A stretch of DNA of 64,000 nt, taken from positions 372,001 to 436,000 of the forward strand of contig JAHNUO010000024.1 of assembly GCA_019787685.1 (NCBI GenBank), written 5' to 3'. The notes beneath the pieces were generated by a model that worked only from the letters and a program-made list of their open reading frames with translations, had not been told where the DNA came from and did not search any database. The translations under genes were made by a program, and so were the position numbers. The stretch is from Chiua virens (lineage: Eukaryota; Basidiomycota; Agaricomycetes; Boletales; Boletaceae). Shown piece after piece: positions 22,892-37,549 of the stretch (positions are counted from its first letter, which is position 1; each line of letters starts with the position of its first letter).

Positions 22892-24265
22892 CTAGGAAAG
22901 GTTAGTAACGCATGTGGTGATCACACCGACAAATGACTTGCTATTGTTGGAGTTCGAGTTCGCGGTGTATTTTTGTTCTATGATGTCACGAAGGGCATTC
23001 TCGTTCATTAGGTTCTCCAAGGACAGTTCCTGCACGCACATCAATAAGTAAATAAATGTCGATATAACAAGGTACCTTCTTATCAAACATTTCAATCCAG
23101 TCATTATCGTGCGCAACGGCCACGTCAGCCTCGGGATTCTGGCAAGGTTGAATACTATACGTGCTTTGCATTCATCACACACCTTGTCTAATAAGACACG
23201 GTTGATTATGTCCAAGGCATGATGGGGCTTAACGACAGCTTAGCGTTTCACACAATCACGATGCTAGCAACGGACAAACCTGAGTTAAAGTTTGGGGTGG
23301 GAAGTGCTGAATATCTGCTCCGTCCGGGTCGATTCGTGTTCATAATAATGTTCACTGACGGGATAATGTGACTCACCTTTTCTGAACAACCACTCCCGAG
23401 ACCGCATGATTGACCGCAGCGTGGCGAGGACGCGGGCGAACCTCCGTTCCGTCTTGTGCAGCTCCTGTACCACAGGAAGCCACTTCCATCTTACTGTCAT
23501 TTTGAAACCTTTGATGAAAACCGTTTGGTTGATATCGCGGTTATCTTTGGGTGACTGCCTGTGATCCACGTTGAATGGATATAACCATTTATACTTGTGG
23601 GTATCATCGGGGGGTCGATGACAGACAGTGATATTTCCACCAAGAAAACCATTGTAGAACGCACCCAGGGTCCAAGCCTTCGTTGTATACACGGTAGTAA
23701 CCAAATAAAGAGCGTCTCGCTTGGCATATTTGCACCATGGAAGTACAGACTTTATGGCAAGTTCCCGGAGGTCCTCCAAGTACTTCTCCTTGAGCTCGGA
23801 AACGATAGCACCGTTCGGGAGGATAAGCATGGCACCCGACGTGGAGGTCGCAGTGAATTTGTAACCTCCCTCGACACTCAAAACTAAGTTAGACCAATTG
23901 CGTATTCATTCTAGCGCGAAGTACCTCGGGTCCCCCGACATGTGTGTGACACCACCCATGATTACTGTGTCAGGATCAAGGCCTTGGCTAACTCGGATGT
24001 CTCGTTGAGAGCGTTTGATAGATTCATTCAAAGAATTCGTGGCTCCCGTACAAAGATTGCTGGGAGGGAAGTATATATTAAAAAGGAGGTTAAATTCACC
24101 GTTATCCTTGACCCAACCGACATCCCCAACTTGGAAACCCTGGTCGATATAAGGGTTACCGCGTTCTTCGTCTGGCTTTGGATCGCGCAAAGGATAACCA
24201 ATGTTCTGCCGCAGGTTGGTCGCGTATATATGCTGGGGCGGGACACCGTCCATATCAGGTGCCAT
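22892..24265 (-). CDS. Uncharacterised mushroom protein with NPEADVAVAHDNDW motif
   Basis: Exons on the minus strand: 24265 to about 23930 (MAPDMDGVPP through MGGVTHMSGDPR), about 23878 to 23370 (SVEGGYKFTATSTSG through SREWLFRK), a short exon ending HALDIINRVLLDK near 23190, then NPEADVAVAHDNDW to DKK, and a last exon ELSLENLMNENAL through the stop at 22892. The order of conserved blocks (YPLRDPKPDEERG, QVGDVGWVKDNGEFNLLFN, GAMLILPNGAIV, LYLVTTVYTTKAW, then the acidic AHDNDW end) resembles a large, functionally unknown Agaricomycete family. No enzyme motif is seen. The start was chosen as the first Met giving the conserved N-terminal block; an upstream Met exists at 24331. Confidence 0.6.
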
Positions 24266-24370
24266 ATCCGTGACTTTGCGACGACGACATCTTGAGGTCC
24301 CGGCAACTACCGGCAGTGGCGCTGCTCGCACCGCTCAAACGAGAACAGTACGGTAGTGCATCTACCAGCT

Positions 24371-25154
24371 ATGAGAGCATCCCTTCTTCTTGCTTTGGCC
24401 TTCCCACTCCTTGCATCGGCGTCACTTGGCGCTCAGGAAGTATTATCACCTCTAGTCATGGAACAAGAGCCTTCCAAGAATACGATATTCACACCGGTAA
24501 CCACCAACAAGCCCAGCCTGGCAGATCTACTCACCATCGAGTCTTCGGCGAGCATCTACTTTTCTTATGCGCGAGAGACAGAGTTCTCGAGGGAGTTCAA
24601 TGCAACGGACAATCAGTGGACTTTACTTGTCCCAACAAACAAAGCTATCATGGCTCTCAGGAGGAAACCGTACGCACGCCTCTCGTCATGTTGACTCAAA
24701 TAATAACCAATAATTTAACGTCGAACGTTTTTCATGATGGTGTAGACATCAAGGACCTGCTGTTGAGCCGGGAGTCAAGATATCGGAAGAGCAATTTGAT
24801 GAGCAGTCCAAGCAAAATGTCGAGCGTTGGGTCGCTGCACACATCATTCCCGTGAGTTAAGCAACAAATATGATGGTATTTTGCGCCGACTCATACAATC
24901 CCAGTTCCGTATCTCGCTATCCGACCCACCAGTGATATACGACACGTTGCTGGACGGCAAATCCATTTCGTTTACTCTTATCCCTGGCGGGAAGAACTCG
25001 CCCGACTGGTCAAGGGTGACACTTGAAGATGGCGTACATATCATTGAGATGAAAGAGGTGAGAAGCTGCCCACATTCTGATTGACCAACTAACGTCACCG
25101 CAGGGAGAGAACGGCGTAGTATACATGATCGATGGCACCATCAAGTTTGATTGA
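24371..25154 (+). CDS. Secreted FAS1 (fasciclin) domain protein
   Basis: The N-terminus is a signal peptide, MRASLLLALAFPLLASASLG. One FAS1 domain follows: SLADLLTIESSASIYFSYARE, then FNATDNQWTLLVPTNKAIM (the H1-type box), WVAAHIIP, and a C-terminal part with VIYDTLLDGKSISF and GENGVVYMIDGTIKFD. Exons are 24371 to about 24670, about 24746-24850, about 24904-25056 and about 25105-25154, all with GT-AG introns. FAS1 proteins are extracellular or vacuolar adhesion-type proteins; this one is short and lacks an obvious GPI signal. An in-frame Met at 24356 is possible, but the downstream one gives a cleaner signal peptide. The gene is divergent from the minus-strand gene ending its 5' side at 24265. 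Confidence 0.8.
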
Positions 25155-26743
25155 ATATATCTGTATAGTATAATGGAACGCCAGTGCCAAGGAATTTGAG
25201 CAGGTTTGAACGCATAAAGGCCTTGGCAGACGACGACGAGTGCCTTACTGAAGGTCGTTTCATCCCTGGATTCAACCGAAATGTTACTTCCTCTCATTGT
25301 TTGCTGGTTGTTTGCCACTGTACTCGAAGAGCCACTAACCCTTCTGACTTCTTTCGCATACCCGTCTTGATCCAATTGGTTGGGGAGAGACAAAATGCCA
25401 AACCATTCCGCTGGTAACCAGCCCCCTCGATCAAGTTTGCACAAGCATTGCAATACGTTCCATTCTGTGCCGCCTTTGTACAGGTATTCTAGGACCCTTT
25501 GTCACCACAGGACCAAAGCAATTGCATGGGTATTTTACTCGTGCAACTACATGCGCCACTTTCCCTCGTCGTCCACTGACCTCGCTGCGCCAATTGTCTC
25601 TCACTTGTATTTCGGTTGTTAAAATCTTTGTAAGAGCTTTCGACAGTCTGCATGGTTCTGTTTCATTAACATGCGTCCAGAAAACGACCGATGGATTAGA
25701 ATTTGACGGTGATGGCTGGTAAAGACAACCCAAAATATGGGGTGCTGTTCACAATACCGGAGCTGTCATGTCATCTAAGTCTCGATCTTTCATTTCCGAA
25801 TCATTCATCGTCGTTTGCAAACTTTCAGCACCTATCTTGGTGGCGAACACCACAGGCTGAACAATGGGAAAGATCCTGGAATACGACCAGGCGTGACGGA
25901 TGGTAGGAACTCTTCAGCGATGTTTCCTCTGCAAGGGCCAGTTCTGCGCCAATCTGAAACAGGGTTCTCCACGGCGTCAGTGAAAATGGGTATGTAGACA
26001 TGGCGCGTGGGTCCGATCAATTTAGCCCCATGTACATGATCGTTGATGTTAGACTCATGCAGATCTCGAGCTCACGATACGTCCCTGCTGGTCTTCGCTC
26101 CTCAAAGTCTCCGTGATGTCATTGTATATCACCCTATTTCTTCGGGTGTAGTATATTCTATCCGATTCCGGAAAACTGAAGGTCTGTCTCATCACAGCAT
26201 TACCTTACCGCGTCGAACTCATGGCCACATTAATCAAGGCGGTCGTATGTAGAATAGCCGATATGAAGAGCTTCTAGGCTATGCTTTGAATGGCAATAGA
26301 CCCAGAGCTCTTTTTCTTCCGTTCGGCTTGGTGTTAATTACTCCGCTTCATATAGTTTGATATGAAGGTTGCTCCATGCCTCGTGTCCTGCCATGATATG
26401 GATACGAAATCTAGGGTATCCTTCGTGCTCTCCTGGATTTGGTGTCCCAGATCTGAGAACGAGCAGGACCACATAGACTCCGTGTGGCCACGTGTGCTGT
26501 TCTTCGTCAGGTGTTTGTTTGTTTACTTCATCCGCGGCAATCGGCGCTCACTATTTCTTGGGCAGAAAAATTTCCCTGGATCTGACGATTCAAGTCCTGT
26601 AGAGGAAATCTTGTTCATATAGTGGCTTGCAGGCCCCACACGCTCGATGGTCAGTTGGCGTCTATCTGATACGAAGCGATAATTGTAGGTGGTACAGCGC
26701 ACCAAGAATTTCATCGTGCAACCTCGTTCGTTCCTGCACAAGA
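25155..26743. other. Intergenic region, no gene recognised
   Basis: Only short frames without family resemblance are present. No repeat was noticed. Confidence 0.5.
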
Positions 26744-28246
26744 ATGACAACCCCTTCACGGTCACCAGACCCTCTCCCACCCGAAAGACGAGTGAGTTCA
26801 GTGTTGCACTATCTAGAATTGTGAGGAAATGACCTCGTTGTCAAGGCGATCTTTGACGAGTTTGTCTACAACCACCTGCCCCGACACCTGTTACATGTTA
26901 AACCAGGAAAAACGGACTCTGAAGATCTCGAGATCGAGATCGTGTCCGGATCCCAGCTTCCCTCGTTCTTTGAATCCGAGTTGCGCAGTATCCTTCGCCT
27001 TGACAAAAATCCCAGCATGTCCAAGGACGAAATCCGGAAGAGACTGGGAAATCTCCTTCGATTCGCCATATTGTCCCATCGATGGTTCCAGGAGGGAGAG
27101 CCTTCGTATCACGCTGTGGACTCCCGTCGTCCATTCACCAGAGGCTATGACAAGTTGGTCAATTTTTGCAAGAGAGCGTCACAGTTTGGATGCAGACTTG
27201 CTTGGTCTGATACGTGTTGCATCGACAAAACCAGCAGTGCGGAGCTCGACGAAGCGATCAGGTCGATGTTTAACTGGTATCGTCTCGCGCACGTTTGCAT
27301 CGTACATCTTTCAGACGCAACCAGCATCTCGTTTGAGGACCTGGAAGGAGATGTGTGGTTCACACGCGGGTGGACGTTGCAGGAACTGCTTGCGCCGAAG
27401 CGGATGAAGTTTTATGGAAAGAACTGGAGGGAGCTCACCGATATGGACAACGACAAAACTCACAACGAACTCATGACGAGCGTATCCTGCGTCACAAATA
27501 TCCCAATTTCCGATCTTCGTGATTTCAAACCTGGCACCAACCGCATCCGCGAGAGAATGTCGTGGGCATCTAGGAGAACGACAACGCGCACGGAAGATAT
27601 CGCATACTCCCTCATCGGTATCTTTGATGTGAACCTGCCGATCGCATATGGAGAAGGCACCTGGGCATTCCATCGATTGATGGAGGTCATCATCCACAGA
27701 TGCGATGAGTGGGGCATCTTCGCATGGGCAGGGCCGCAGTCCACACACCACAGCCGAACAACCGCAATCCCTCAGTCGCCCGCCTGCTATCATAGCATCA
27801 ATGTCGACCGCTTTCCCGATGAAAACGGAAAGAAGGTTCACGGGGACACCGAGTTCACGCTATCTCGCCAGGGGTTGCAGCTCAGCGTCATGGTTGCTAT
27901 CGGGGACCTGGGACCCCAGGTGGATTCGCTAGGTCAGACGAGCTACGAGTTCACCGTCAAGGAAAACTATGCTGGCTCGACGTTTACGACCGTCCATGTT
28001 CGATCGTCTGCTGGCGTCAGCGTCGAAGACCAAGAATGGGCGATTGGCATCCTCAACTATCGTTTGGTGGCGTCAAACTCGGGAGAATACGGGAGTATCG
28101 AAGGAGGGAAATCCTACGTGTGCTATCTTCTTCGTCATTTCGAGAACACTTGGGTGAGAGAACCCACCGATAACATTCTGATCGTGGACACTCTGTTCGG
28201 GGCGGGGGTTGAAAGTAGGGAACCAGTTCGCAGACTTTGGCTGTGA
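26744..28246 (+). CDS. HET-domain protein
   Basis: The main exon is open from 26828 to TGA at 28244-28246. It carries the classic heterokaryon-incompatibility (HET) domain blocks AILSHRWFQEGEPSY, AWSDTCCIDKTSSAELDEAI, MFNWYRLAHVCIVHL and WFTRGWTLQELLAPKRMKFY, followed by RTTTRTEDIAYSLIGIFDVN and LPIAYGEG. In ascomycetes such domains trigger non-self recognition and cell death; in mushrooms they form large families whose roles are mostly unknown. The C-terminal 170 residues show no further domain and end SREPVRRLWL. A likely first exon at 26744-26791 (MTTPSRSPDPLPPERR) ends at GTGAGT, but I could not find an acceptor joining it in phase, so the 5' end is provisional. Confidence 0.85.
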
Positions 28247-28797
28247 ATAACGCGTCGCGCAGGACCCTTTGATGTCTCTCTTTGTCATATGCATTGGTTT
28301 CCATCGCTGCTCTGATACTTTCATGTGCAACGTTTGTTCAAGTTCAGCAAGTTGAACTTGGAGAGTCGTTGCATGGCAGGTCATGGTCAAACACCAATTA
28401 TATTGATTATTGCGTGGATGTACTCTGAATTTCAACGTTAACGCGTCAATCGTGTACGTCTATACAGCGAAACAGTGTGCCATAAGTTGACCTCATGACA
28501 TCCCGGCTCTCCGCCGCGTGACAATGGTAGGCCTTGTTGGCGTTAGGCAGCGGTGTGGAGGAAGGAGTATTCGATGACTTTGCCATTGGACGCAGATGGC
28601 ATATAACGGCATGATGTACCTATTACAACATACTTGACGTATATGCAGTGCCTCTTCCCGGATCCTACAATTTCTATCCTCCTTCTCTGTTCAGTCATGG
28701 ATTCCATGATTAAATAACAAATTTTCAATAGAGGAAAACGAAACAAAAAAGACTACACACCGTGCGTAATATCCGAATCACATTCTCAGTCATTCAT
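28247..28797. other. Intergenic region between convergent genes
   Basis: 3' flanks of the HET gene and of the minus-strand gene that follows. No reading frame or repeat of note. Confidence 0.5.
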
Positions 28798-30074
28798 TCA
28801 CATCATATCCACCCCCCGAAGTAACATTGAGATTCCGAAAGTCAGCTCGCTTTCTACGCAATCCCCTCCCATCCACGCCTGGCCGACGAGCTTGAATTCG
28901 CGGTACTCCATCTTGTCAAAGAGCCTCGGGGAGAGAGGGACAGACACCTCTTTGTACCACCCCCACGTATCGTCATCTTCATCCAGTACCGTGCGCCAGC
29001 ATAAGTCAATTTCGATCCCTGTCTCGAGGTCCATATGGAGTGAGCCATCCTTATTTATACCGCAAGCGCGACCTGCGTAAGTCGCCAGGAGCACAGGCGG
29101 TTGGGCATAACGCGACCCGGTGGGGTGAGTGGTGCAGGTCATCTCAATGCGGCGGACGTCCGGCATGACAACAGCGTTGAATGGATGTGTCCGACATCGG
29201 AGATAGAGACGACACTTGAATACGTGTTGAGAACTGTAGGGCAGAACGCCTGTTGTTAGTAAGAAATATCCACCGAGATTGAAGACACTGACGCTTGTAA
29301 TCCATCCCAGATGGTTATGTCTGATTCGGACGGCCGGATTTCGAGCTCGACGTCTTCAAAGCCAGCCTTGAGAATGAGTGGAACGTCTTCGCTTTCTGTG
29401 ATGACGTGCGGTCCACATGATATGGGAAAGCCACCGTCTTCTAGAGTGACTTCACCGAAGAGGGAATCTGACTTGCAAAGCAGGGCCGTCGAAGGCACAT
29501 CTCGAGCAGAGGGAATCCCACTATAGAGGGTATCGTGGATAGCGACGCTCCCCTCCTCAGATTGGCGTAATGAGATTTGCAAAGACGTCTTGACTTTCCG
29601 TTTATACTTTGGTGCCTTGCTCGTGGACACATGTTTAGCATCACGGACGTCGGTTTCCGGAATGCCCTGGGTCGAAAAATCCTCCTTCTGCTTCTTGGCG
29701 GACTTTTGTTGCAAAACTTTTGCTATCTCGGCGATGCGTCGACGGATGCCTTGGTTGACTCGAGGGTGGACAGTCTTGATGGATGCATATGATGCAGTCC
29801 TGCGCAGTGTGCGAGAGTCGTCTGGAAGGGGCGTTCCTGGACGGGATAATGATTCGGGTGATGGATCATCGTATTCGGGTACTATGAAAGAATCGCATGG
29901 TACGTCGGACGTGTCGCACATTTCGGATATGGGCAGTGTGCTCAAACGGGTCGAAGGATGGGAGGTTGTGTTGCCCAGTCGAGCCCTTTTATCAGGCTGA
30001 CTCGAGTAAGGTGTGGTATGGTGGAGGCTCGTCTTTCTGCATTTTGTGGACACTGTTCCATTGTGCCACGGCAA
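28798..30074 (-). CDS. Uncharacterised two-exon protein
   Basis: Exon 1 runs 30074 to about 29294 and exon 2 from about 29235 to the stop at 28798. They join in frame through GTCAGT and CTACAG (59-nt intron). The N-terminal half is polar with Ser/Pro-rich stretches and a basic helix (RIAEIAKVLQQKSAKKQKED, PKYKRKVKTSLQ). The C-terminal half alternates hydrophobic and charged residues like a beta-rich domain (ESDITIWDGLQ, VFKCRLYLRCRTHPF, GIEIDLCWRT, REFKLVGQAWMGG). No family is recognised. The true start could be an internal Met (MCDTSDVPCDS). Confidence 0.55.
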
Positions 30075-30336
30075 GGCGATGCTTTGATGTGGGTGGTAGT
30101 GGTCACAAGTTGTGGACGTTGGACAACGACATTTGTACTGCCATTCAATCTCTTGGACCTACCTGTTTGCAAGATAATGGCTATCCAACTTGCCAGTCGA
30201 TTCGTTATCTCCAGACTCGGAAATATCACTGATTAGGAGATGAACACATCTTGAAATACATCAGGTGCAATGATCAGCTGGTGTTTGTGCTTGTTTTTGG
30301 TCCCTCCAGTTTCAACTTTAGCATCCGAATCCCGAC

Positions 30337-32738
<2,402 letters not shown>

Positions 32739-33063
32739 TGGTCGAAGAGATAACCAATAGACAGCGATCTACTAGATGTCGATTTGGTGCACAATGTGAT
32801 CTAACATATACCGCATGATCTGTAACCCCGGTACTCGGGTTTCGCTTGGACATTATGAAAGTATTGAGCATCAAGCCAAGTACGTCAAAGCAAGGTACTC
32901 CGACAGTGTGTCGTCAAAAGAGGATGCTATTACATGGTTCGTACTGAGATTTTTTACAGTTTCTTGCCAGTGGTCGCATACCAGCCACATCAAGAGTAAG
33001 GTATGAACAACGGAAAGGGATCATCGAACTTCAAGCTTCATTCTGACATCATGTTCGGATCGG

Positions 33064-34812
33064 TCAAAGCTCGCAAGTAGCGTTCCAGACAGCACTGTGG
33101 TATGCAACGTTCAAGCTGAACTCGTTGGCACTCACAAAGTTGTCCAGCGAACACGTGCCGTATTTCTTGTCGTCCTCGGACGCCTCACAGATGGACAGAG
33201 GAAACGTCGCGCCGTTCAAGAGGAGGCGGACTTGGGGACCATCGAAGCTGCTCCAAGACGTTGGAACGTGAGAGCATGTCTACGACGCTTCAACGAGATG
33301 CACGTACGACGTGTCGCATATGAATTTCTCCCACACCATGTTGGCAGCAAACGGCGCTTGATACGAACTCCTGAACTTGCGGAGCGGATTCATGTGTGTC
33401 GGGCTGAGCGGCTCGGGGTCTCTGCAAGCGAACATCGTTAGTGGGATCTATCTTTTCCTCCGAAAGCCTGACCAGCACTGACTTGTTCAATCCCATTGTC
33501 GACAACGCCAGCAGGATGGTGAAGTCATGTGCGAAATCCAGGTAGAGAGGTTCGGCGTACTCCGTTTCGTCGGTCAAACTACCATATTCGAGTGTTCGTG
33601 AATGTTCGTTCTCGCGTATCCCCTTGGGGCCGACGCTTACCGTTGGATGAGTTTCTTGATGTAGAATGCACCGACAAGTGGGCCTGGACTTGGAGCACCT
33701 GTGGAAGCATGTCCCGTGATGCCGTCCAGCAACAGATCCAGTTCATATCTACGTCGAGTCAAAGTAAGCCCCACCAGTGCCAAGCGTCAATTTGAACTCA
33801 CTCAAAACTTCGTAACTCGCGTTTGGTGAACACGTCGCACCAAGGAGACGTGTCGCGAGCCGCAAGATCGTACGGGCATGCGTACAAGGCGCCGTGGATG
33901 TCGTCGGAAGAGAACGCGATGCCGGGAATGAGGTCGTTGAGTCTATCGACGATGGACGGGATGTACTCCTCTGCCCATACCTGAGCGGTCTGCGTGCGCG
34001 TTCAGCGTGGCTCGACGTGACTAATGAAGGAGAGTTACCTCGTAAGCCTCGGCGTAAGGTAACTTGGGACAGGATTTCCATGGGTCAAGCCAAGACACCG
34101 GATCGTCAAAGTCGTCCGTCGTCAAACAGGTCACGTCGTCGATGTCGAGGCCGAAGAGACCTTGAGAAAAGAAGTACGCAGAGTCCATGACCCTTTGAAC
34201 GGAAGTAGACACGACGTGATCCGTCGAGAACCCCGGATAGCGAAGGGCGAATCTGTGAGGAAACATTCGCATATGCATGTTGTTGATTCTGAGAGAGATA
34301 CACACCGGACTCCGTGATCGAATAGTTGCTGGCGTCCGACGATGGTGAGTTCCTCAGGGACGAGCTCATATTTGTAACCAGCTCTCAGGAATTGTAGAGA
34401 TGAGGGGAGGTCAGCGGCTTGAATGATGTCCCATGCATTGTCGAGGGTATCAACAAGCCCGAGGATATACTGCTGTTCGTTGGTGGGACCACGCGAGCCG
34501 TGGCGATGTACCTGGACGCGAGGTCAACGTCAATTTGGCGAACGGCGAGTGGCTGACAAGACAACTCACCATGATGACCTGATCCACTTTGCAGTCGCCG
34601 GGCAAGTCGGCAGTCACCCCACGAAAAGCGGGGGCATCATGATATGGCGAAAGATTGCCTAGGAGCTCTTTCGAGCCTTCGCACCAGTGACAATGCCCTA
34701 GGTGTTGTTCGTCGGTCGCGACAATATGTTGTTGGACTGTTGGATCAGAACCCGACAGCGAGAGAGGGAGCTGAAGAAAACGAAGAAAAGAGGACCGGAG
34801 TGGAACGTACAT
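33064..34812 (-). CDS. Histidine acid phosphatase (phytase-like)
   Basis: Minus-strand gene of the clade-2 histidine phosphatases. The active-site motif RHGSRGP lies near 34479-34505, read across an exon join in VDQVIMVHRHGSRGP. The catalytic HD pair is in LDFAHDFTILLALSTMGLN near 33500. Between them are GRQQLFDHGVR, FALRYPGFSTDHVVSTSVQRVMDSA and FFSQGLFGL. The 3' end reads FVSANEFSLNVAYHSAVWNATCEL, stop at 33064-33066. The protein is assembled from at least seven exons. The proposed start at 34812 (MYVPLRSSFLRFLQLPLSLSG) gives a hydrophobic N-terminus that could act as a signal anchor. Such enzymes release phosphate from phosphomonoesters such as phytate, outside the cell or on its surface. 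Confidence 0.82.
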
Positions 34813-34884
34813 TTCGACTCGCTGATGAGGGAAGACTGAGTGAAGGACGTACAAACATTTATGTATGCGACCCAAGGTGAATAC

Positions 34885-35090
34885 GTACATAAGTAACGTA
34901 CTCATGCAGGGCGTCAATGATTCCATCAAATCGAAGCATCCGGCTGGGGTATTCGTCTTCCGAAAGTCCAAGCCCCTCGAAAGTCATCGAGTAATTCTTG
35001 CCACTTGTGCTGCCGACGATTTGACCGGTTGGTATGGAGAACTCATTCTTTCAAGGGCAGTTCGACAGAGCAGTCTACGGATCACCGTCC
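34885..35090 (-). other. Coding-like fragment of unknown gene
   Basis: A minus-strand stretch reads FSIPTGQIVGSTSGKNYS then MTFEGLGLSEDEYP and RFDGIIDALHEYV and ends at a GTACGT donor. It looks like protein, but it does not fit an acid phosphatase N-terminus and is cut off about 100 bp from the start of duplication copy 2. It may be a remnant of a gene interrupted by the duplication, or an upstream exon of the phosphatase gene. Confidence 0.35.
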
Positions 35091-36141
35091 TCCTTAGGGA
35101 AATGAAGAGATCTGAATGATACCCCGGATCAAAATCTTGAATGCGGGGTGGGGACATTCGCCGGCGGGTCGCTGTGCCGGGAGACACAGACAGTGTTGAA
35201 GCTTCGATTGAGGTTGTATGCTGGCTGAGCTTGATGTCAATGCACATTTTACCGGTGATGTCGCTCACATATTCGTGTCGGTGCCTTTATGCAGCATACA
35301 TACTCCGACTCGGAGGGTTACATACCTCCAAAACACTGTTCACACCTGCGTCCCACGTCTGTCACCTTCTGTCCCGACGGAAGGAGGTACGTGCCTATGT
35401 TATCCCATTGATGTTCTGATGTCTTTTCAAGCACGAGCACGTTCAAGTTGGACGGCCTTTTTGCACCACTCTGGAACCTTGTCGGGGAGCGAGGGACACT
35501 AAGAAGCGCTCACACAAACGGAACGTGGATGAACATATGATTGCGGGAGAGAAAAGAGGGAAAGAAAAGATGGCGATACAGGCTGTATGGTATACTATAT
35601 ATATGTCCTTGAACTGCAGGTGCGTTATCATCATGAGGCGATGGAAAGCCGTATGGCTTATACACTCGTGCCTTCCTCTGCTTCCCTGGGCCCTCAAGAA
35701 AACAATGAAACCTCTCACGTCATCCAGCGCGAAAACGAAGACGCTTGATGAACCACTACCCCAACGGGCCGAAGAATGAGAAGTTGGAAGGGGTGAGCAA
35801 ATGGTCAGCTACAAAGGTACGTGTTACCGATGACATCGCACATGAACGGCACTTTGAGCGGTCGACAGACCCCAAGCAGACCACCTCAGTTTTCCTCTGC
35901 AAGCCGAAAAACTGAGTCGTGCCTCCGACCTCGAACTCGCAGCCAGATTAGCAGTTTCACTCACCCAAGCAGTCCACTCACATACTCCGAAGCCCAAGCA
36001 TAGGTCACCGTACTACATTTTAAGTCTCTCATCACGACTGAACGCGGTCGCTTCTAGGTCCTGAACCTCTCTCGTTCGACATACCCTTCCTAGCAACCCT
36101 CATATCCATGTCTACGGCATTCCTGAGTACACTACATACCA

Positions 36142-36700
36142 ACATGTCCATTCTACGACTAGTCTATTCGGACCCTTATCAACTGTACAACTTGAACTCT
36201 GACGGCTCAAATACCTCGGAGATTCTCCCGTCACCGTGTTCAATGCCAGTGATTGGCAACGAAATGTAGGTCAAGATCGGAAAGCGAAACGACGCGGAGG
36301 CGCACTGGATCGATGAATCTGACATTCTTGACGTGTTCATTCTCCTGGTCCTAACCCTGTCTTTGTCTTTTCTCTACGTGCGCCTTACGGTGACACCCAT
36401 ACCTCCCAGTTGTCCTCTATCACGTATAACCAATGTCGCTGGTGTCTTGAAGCGGCTCGATGAAGCGAACATGGACGTCTTTTGGTTCGATATCGACTAT
36501 GCCGACGGACACAGTGCTTTATATGGCACGAGAAGGCGTTCCCTGATTCGGTCGAGATGATTGTAGACGTCGAGGGCAAGAGACGAAAGGTGTGTTTTAG
36601 TGATTGGGGTCTTGATGGGTCTCAATTAGACACAGACAGTCATTATCATCGAACCCCGTCTCAAAGGCGAGTCCGACTATCTTGATTGCGTCTGATATCG
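36142..36700 (+). pseudogene. Decayed coding sequence, copy 2 counterpart
   Basis: Matches 5382-5940 of copy 1. It keeps SDPYQLYNLNSDGS and the hydrophobic FILLVLTLSLSFLYVRL, but frames shift between the pieces. Product unknown. Confidence 0.4.
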
Positions 36701-36934
36701 GTGTGCTCGTGAATCCCGAGTCGGGTGAAGGTGAATACGGGGTCAGTGGTGCTTTCGCTCTGACTCGTGACAACCAATACGCGTGTCTTAGATAGGGTTG
36801 GCCTGGATATTCCTCACGGATCAACTTTTTCAACCAAAACCACTGGGATTTTGTGAGTCAAATTAGCCAAGACCAAGAGTACCGATGGCCCTTGAGCGTG
36901 GACGCAGAATTCAGAGAACGTGTGCATCTGATAC

Positions 36935-37440
36935 TCATCGAGTGTGGATACATCAAGGTGCCGCGGGCCAAGGTGGTCGATCACCGGTACGGGTCTCGAG
37001 AGGGAAGATGAGGTGGTGGATGTGCGGTTTCAGCGTTGGAGGAACTTCATCTGCATGACAGACACGAACGGACGGCGTTGATGTTGCCAAAGTCTTAGCA
37101 ATATAAGGTAGTCGACATGCGAAACCATCCAATATCACGTGCAAAGTGTGACTAGAGAGTGACCAGAACGAAAATTTAATATAAATTCATAGGATGACGG
37201 AACTGTCGTTGGTGTTACCCGTTGGTGTTACTGAGAGGCGAGGAGTGGGTGGGGTGGTATCTGATATTGATTGAGTGTGGATATGTCAAGGTGTCGCGGG
37301 GTCAAGGTGGTCGATCACCGGTACGGGTCTCGAGAGGGAAGATGAAGTGGTGGAGTGCGGTTTCAGCGCTGGAGGAACTTTATCTGCATGACGGACACGA
37401 ACGGACGGTGTCGGTGTCGCCAAAGTCTTACCAATAAGTA
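36935..37440. repeat. Local tandem duplication inside copy 2
   Basis: The sequence around GGTCGATCACCGGTACGGG, present once in copy 1 (about 7325-7497), occurs twice here: 36935-37108 and 37265-37440. The first repeat is more diverged. They are separated by about 150 bp of unrelated sequence. Confidence 0.8.
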
Positions 37441-37549
37441 GTATAGAATGTCAGATCGAAGTGGCTCAACGGTGTTGTGGGTTGTTGACACGGGCTCTCA
37501 GAATCTTTCTCATACTTAGTCGACACCGAGCGAGCAGCAACTAAGGACA

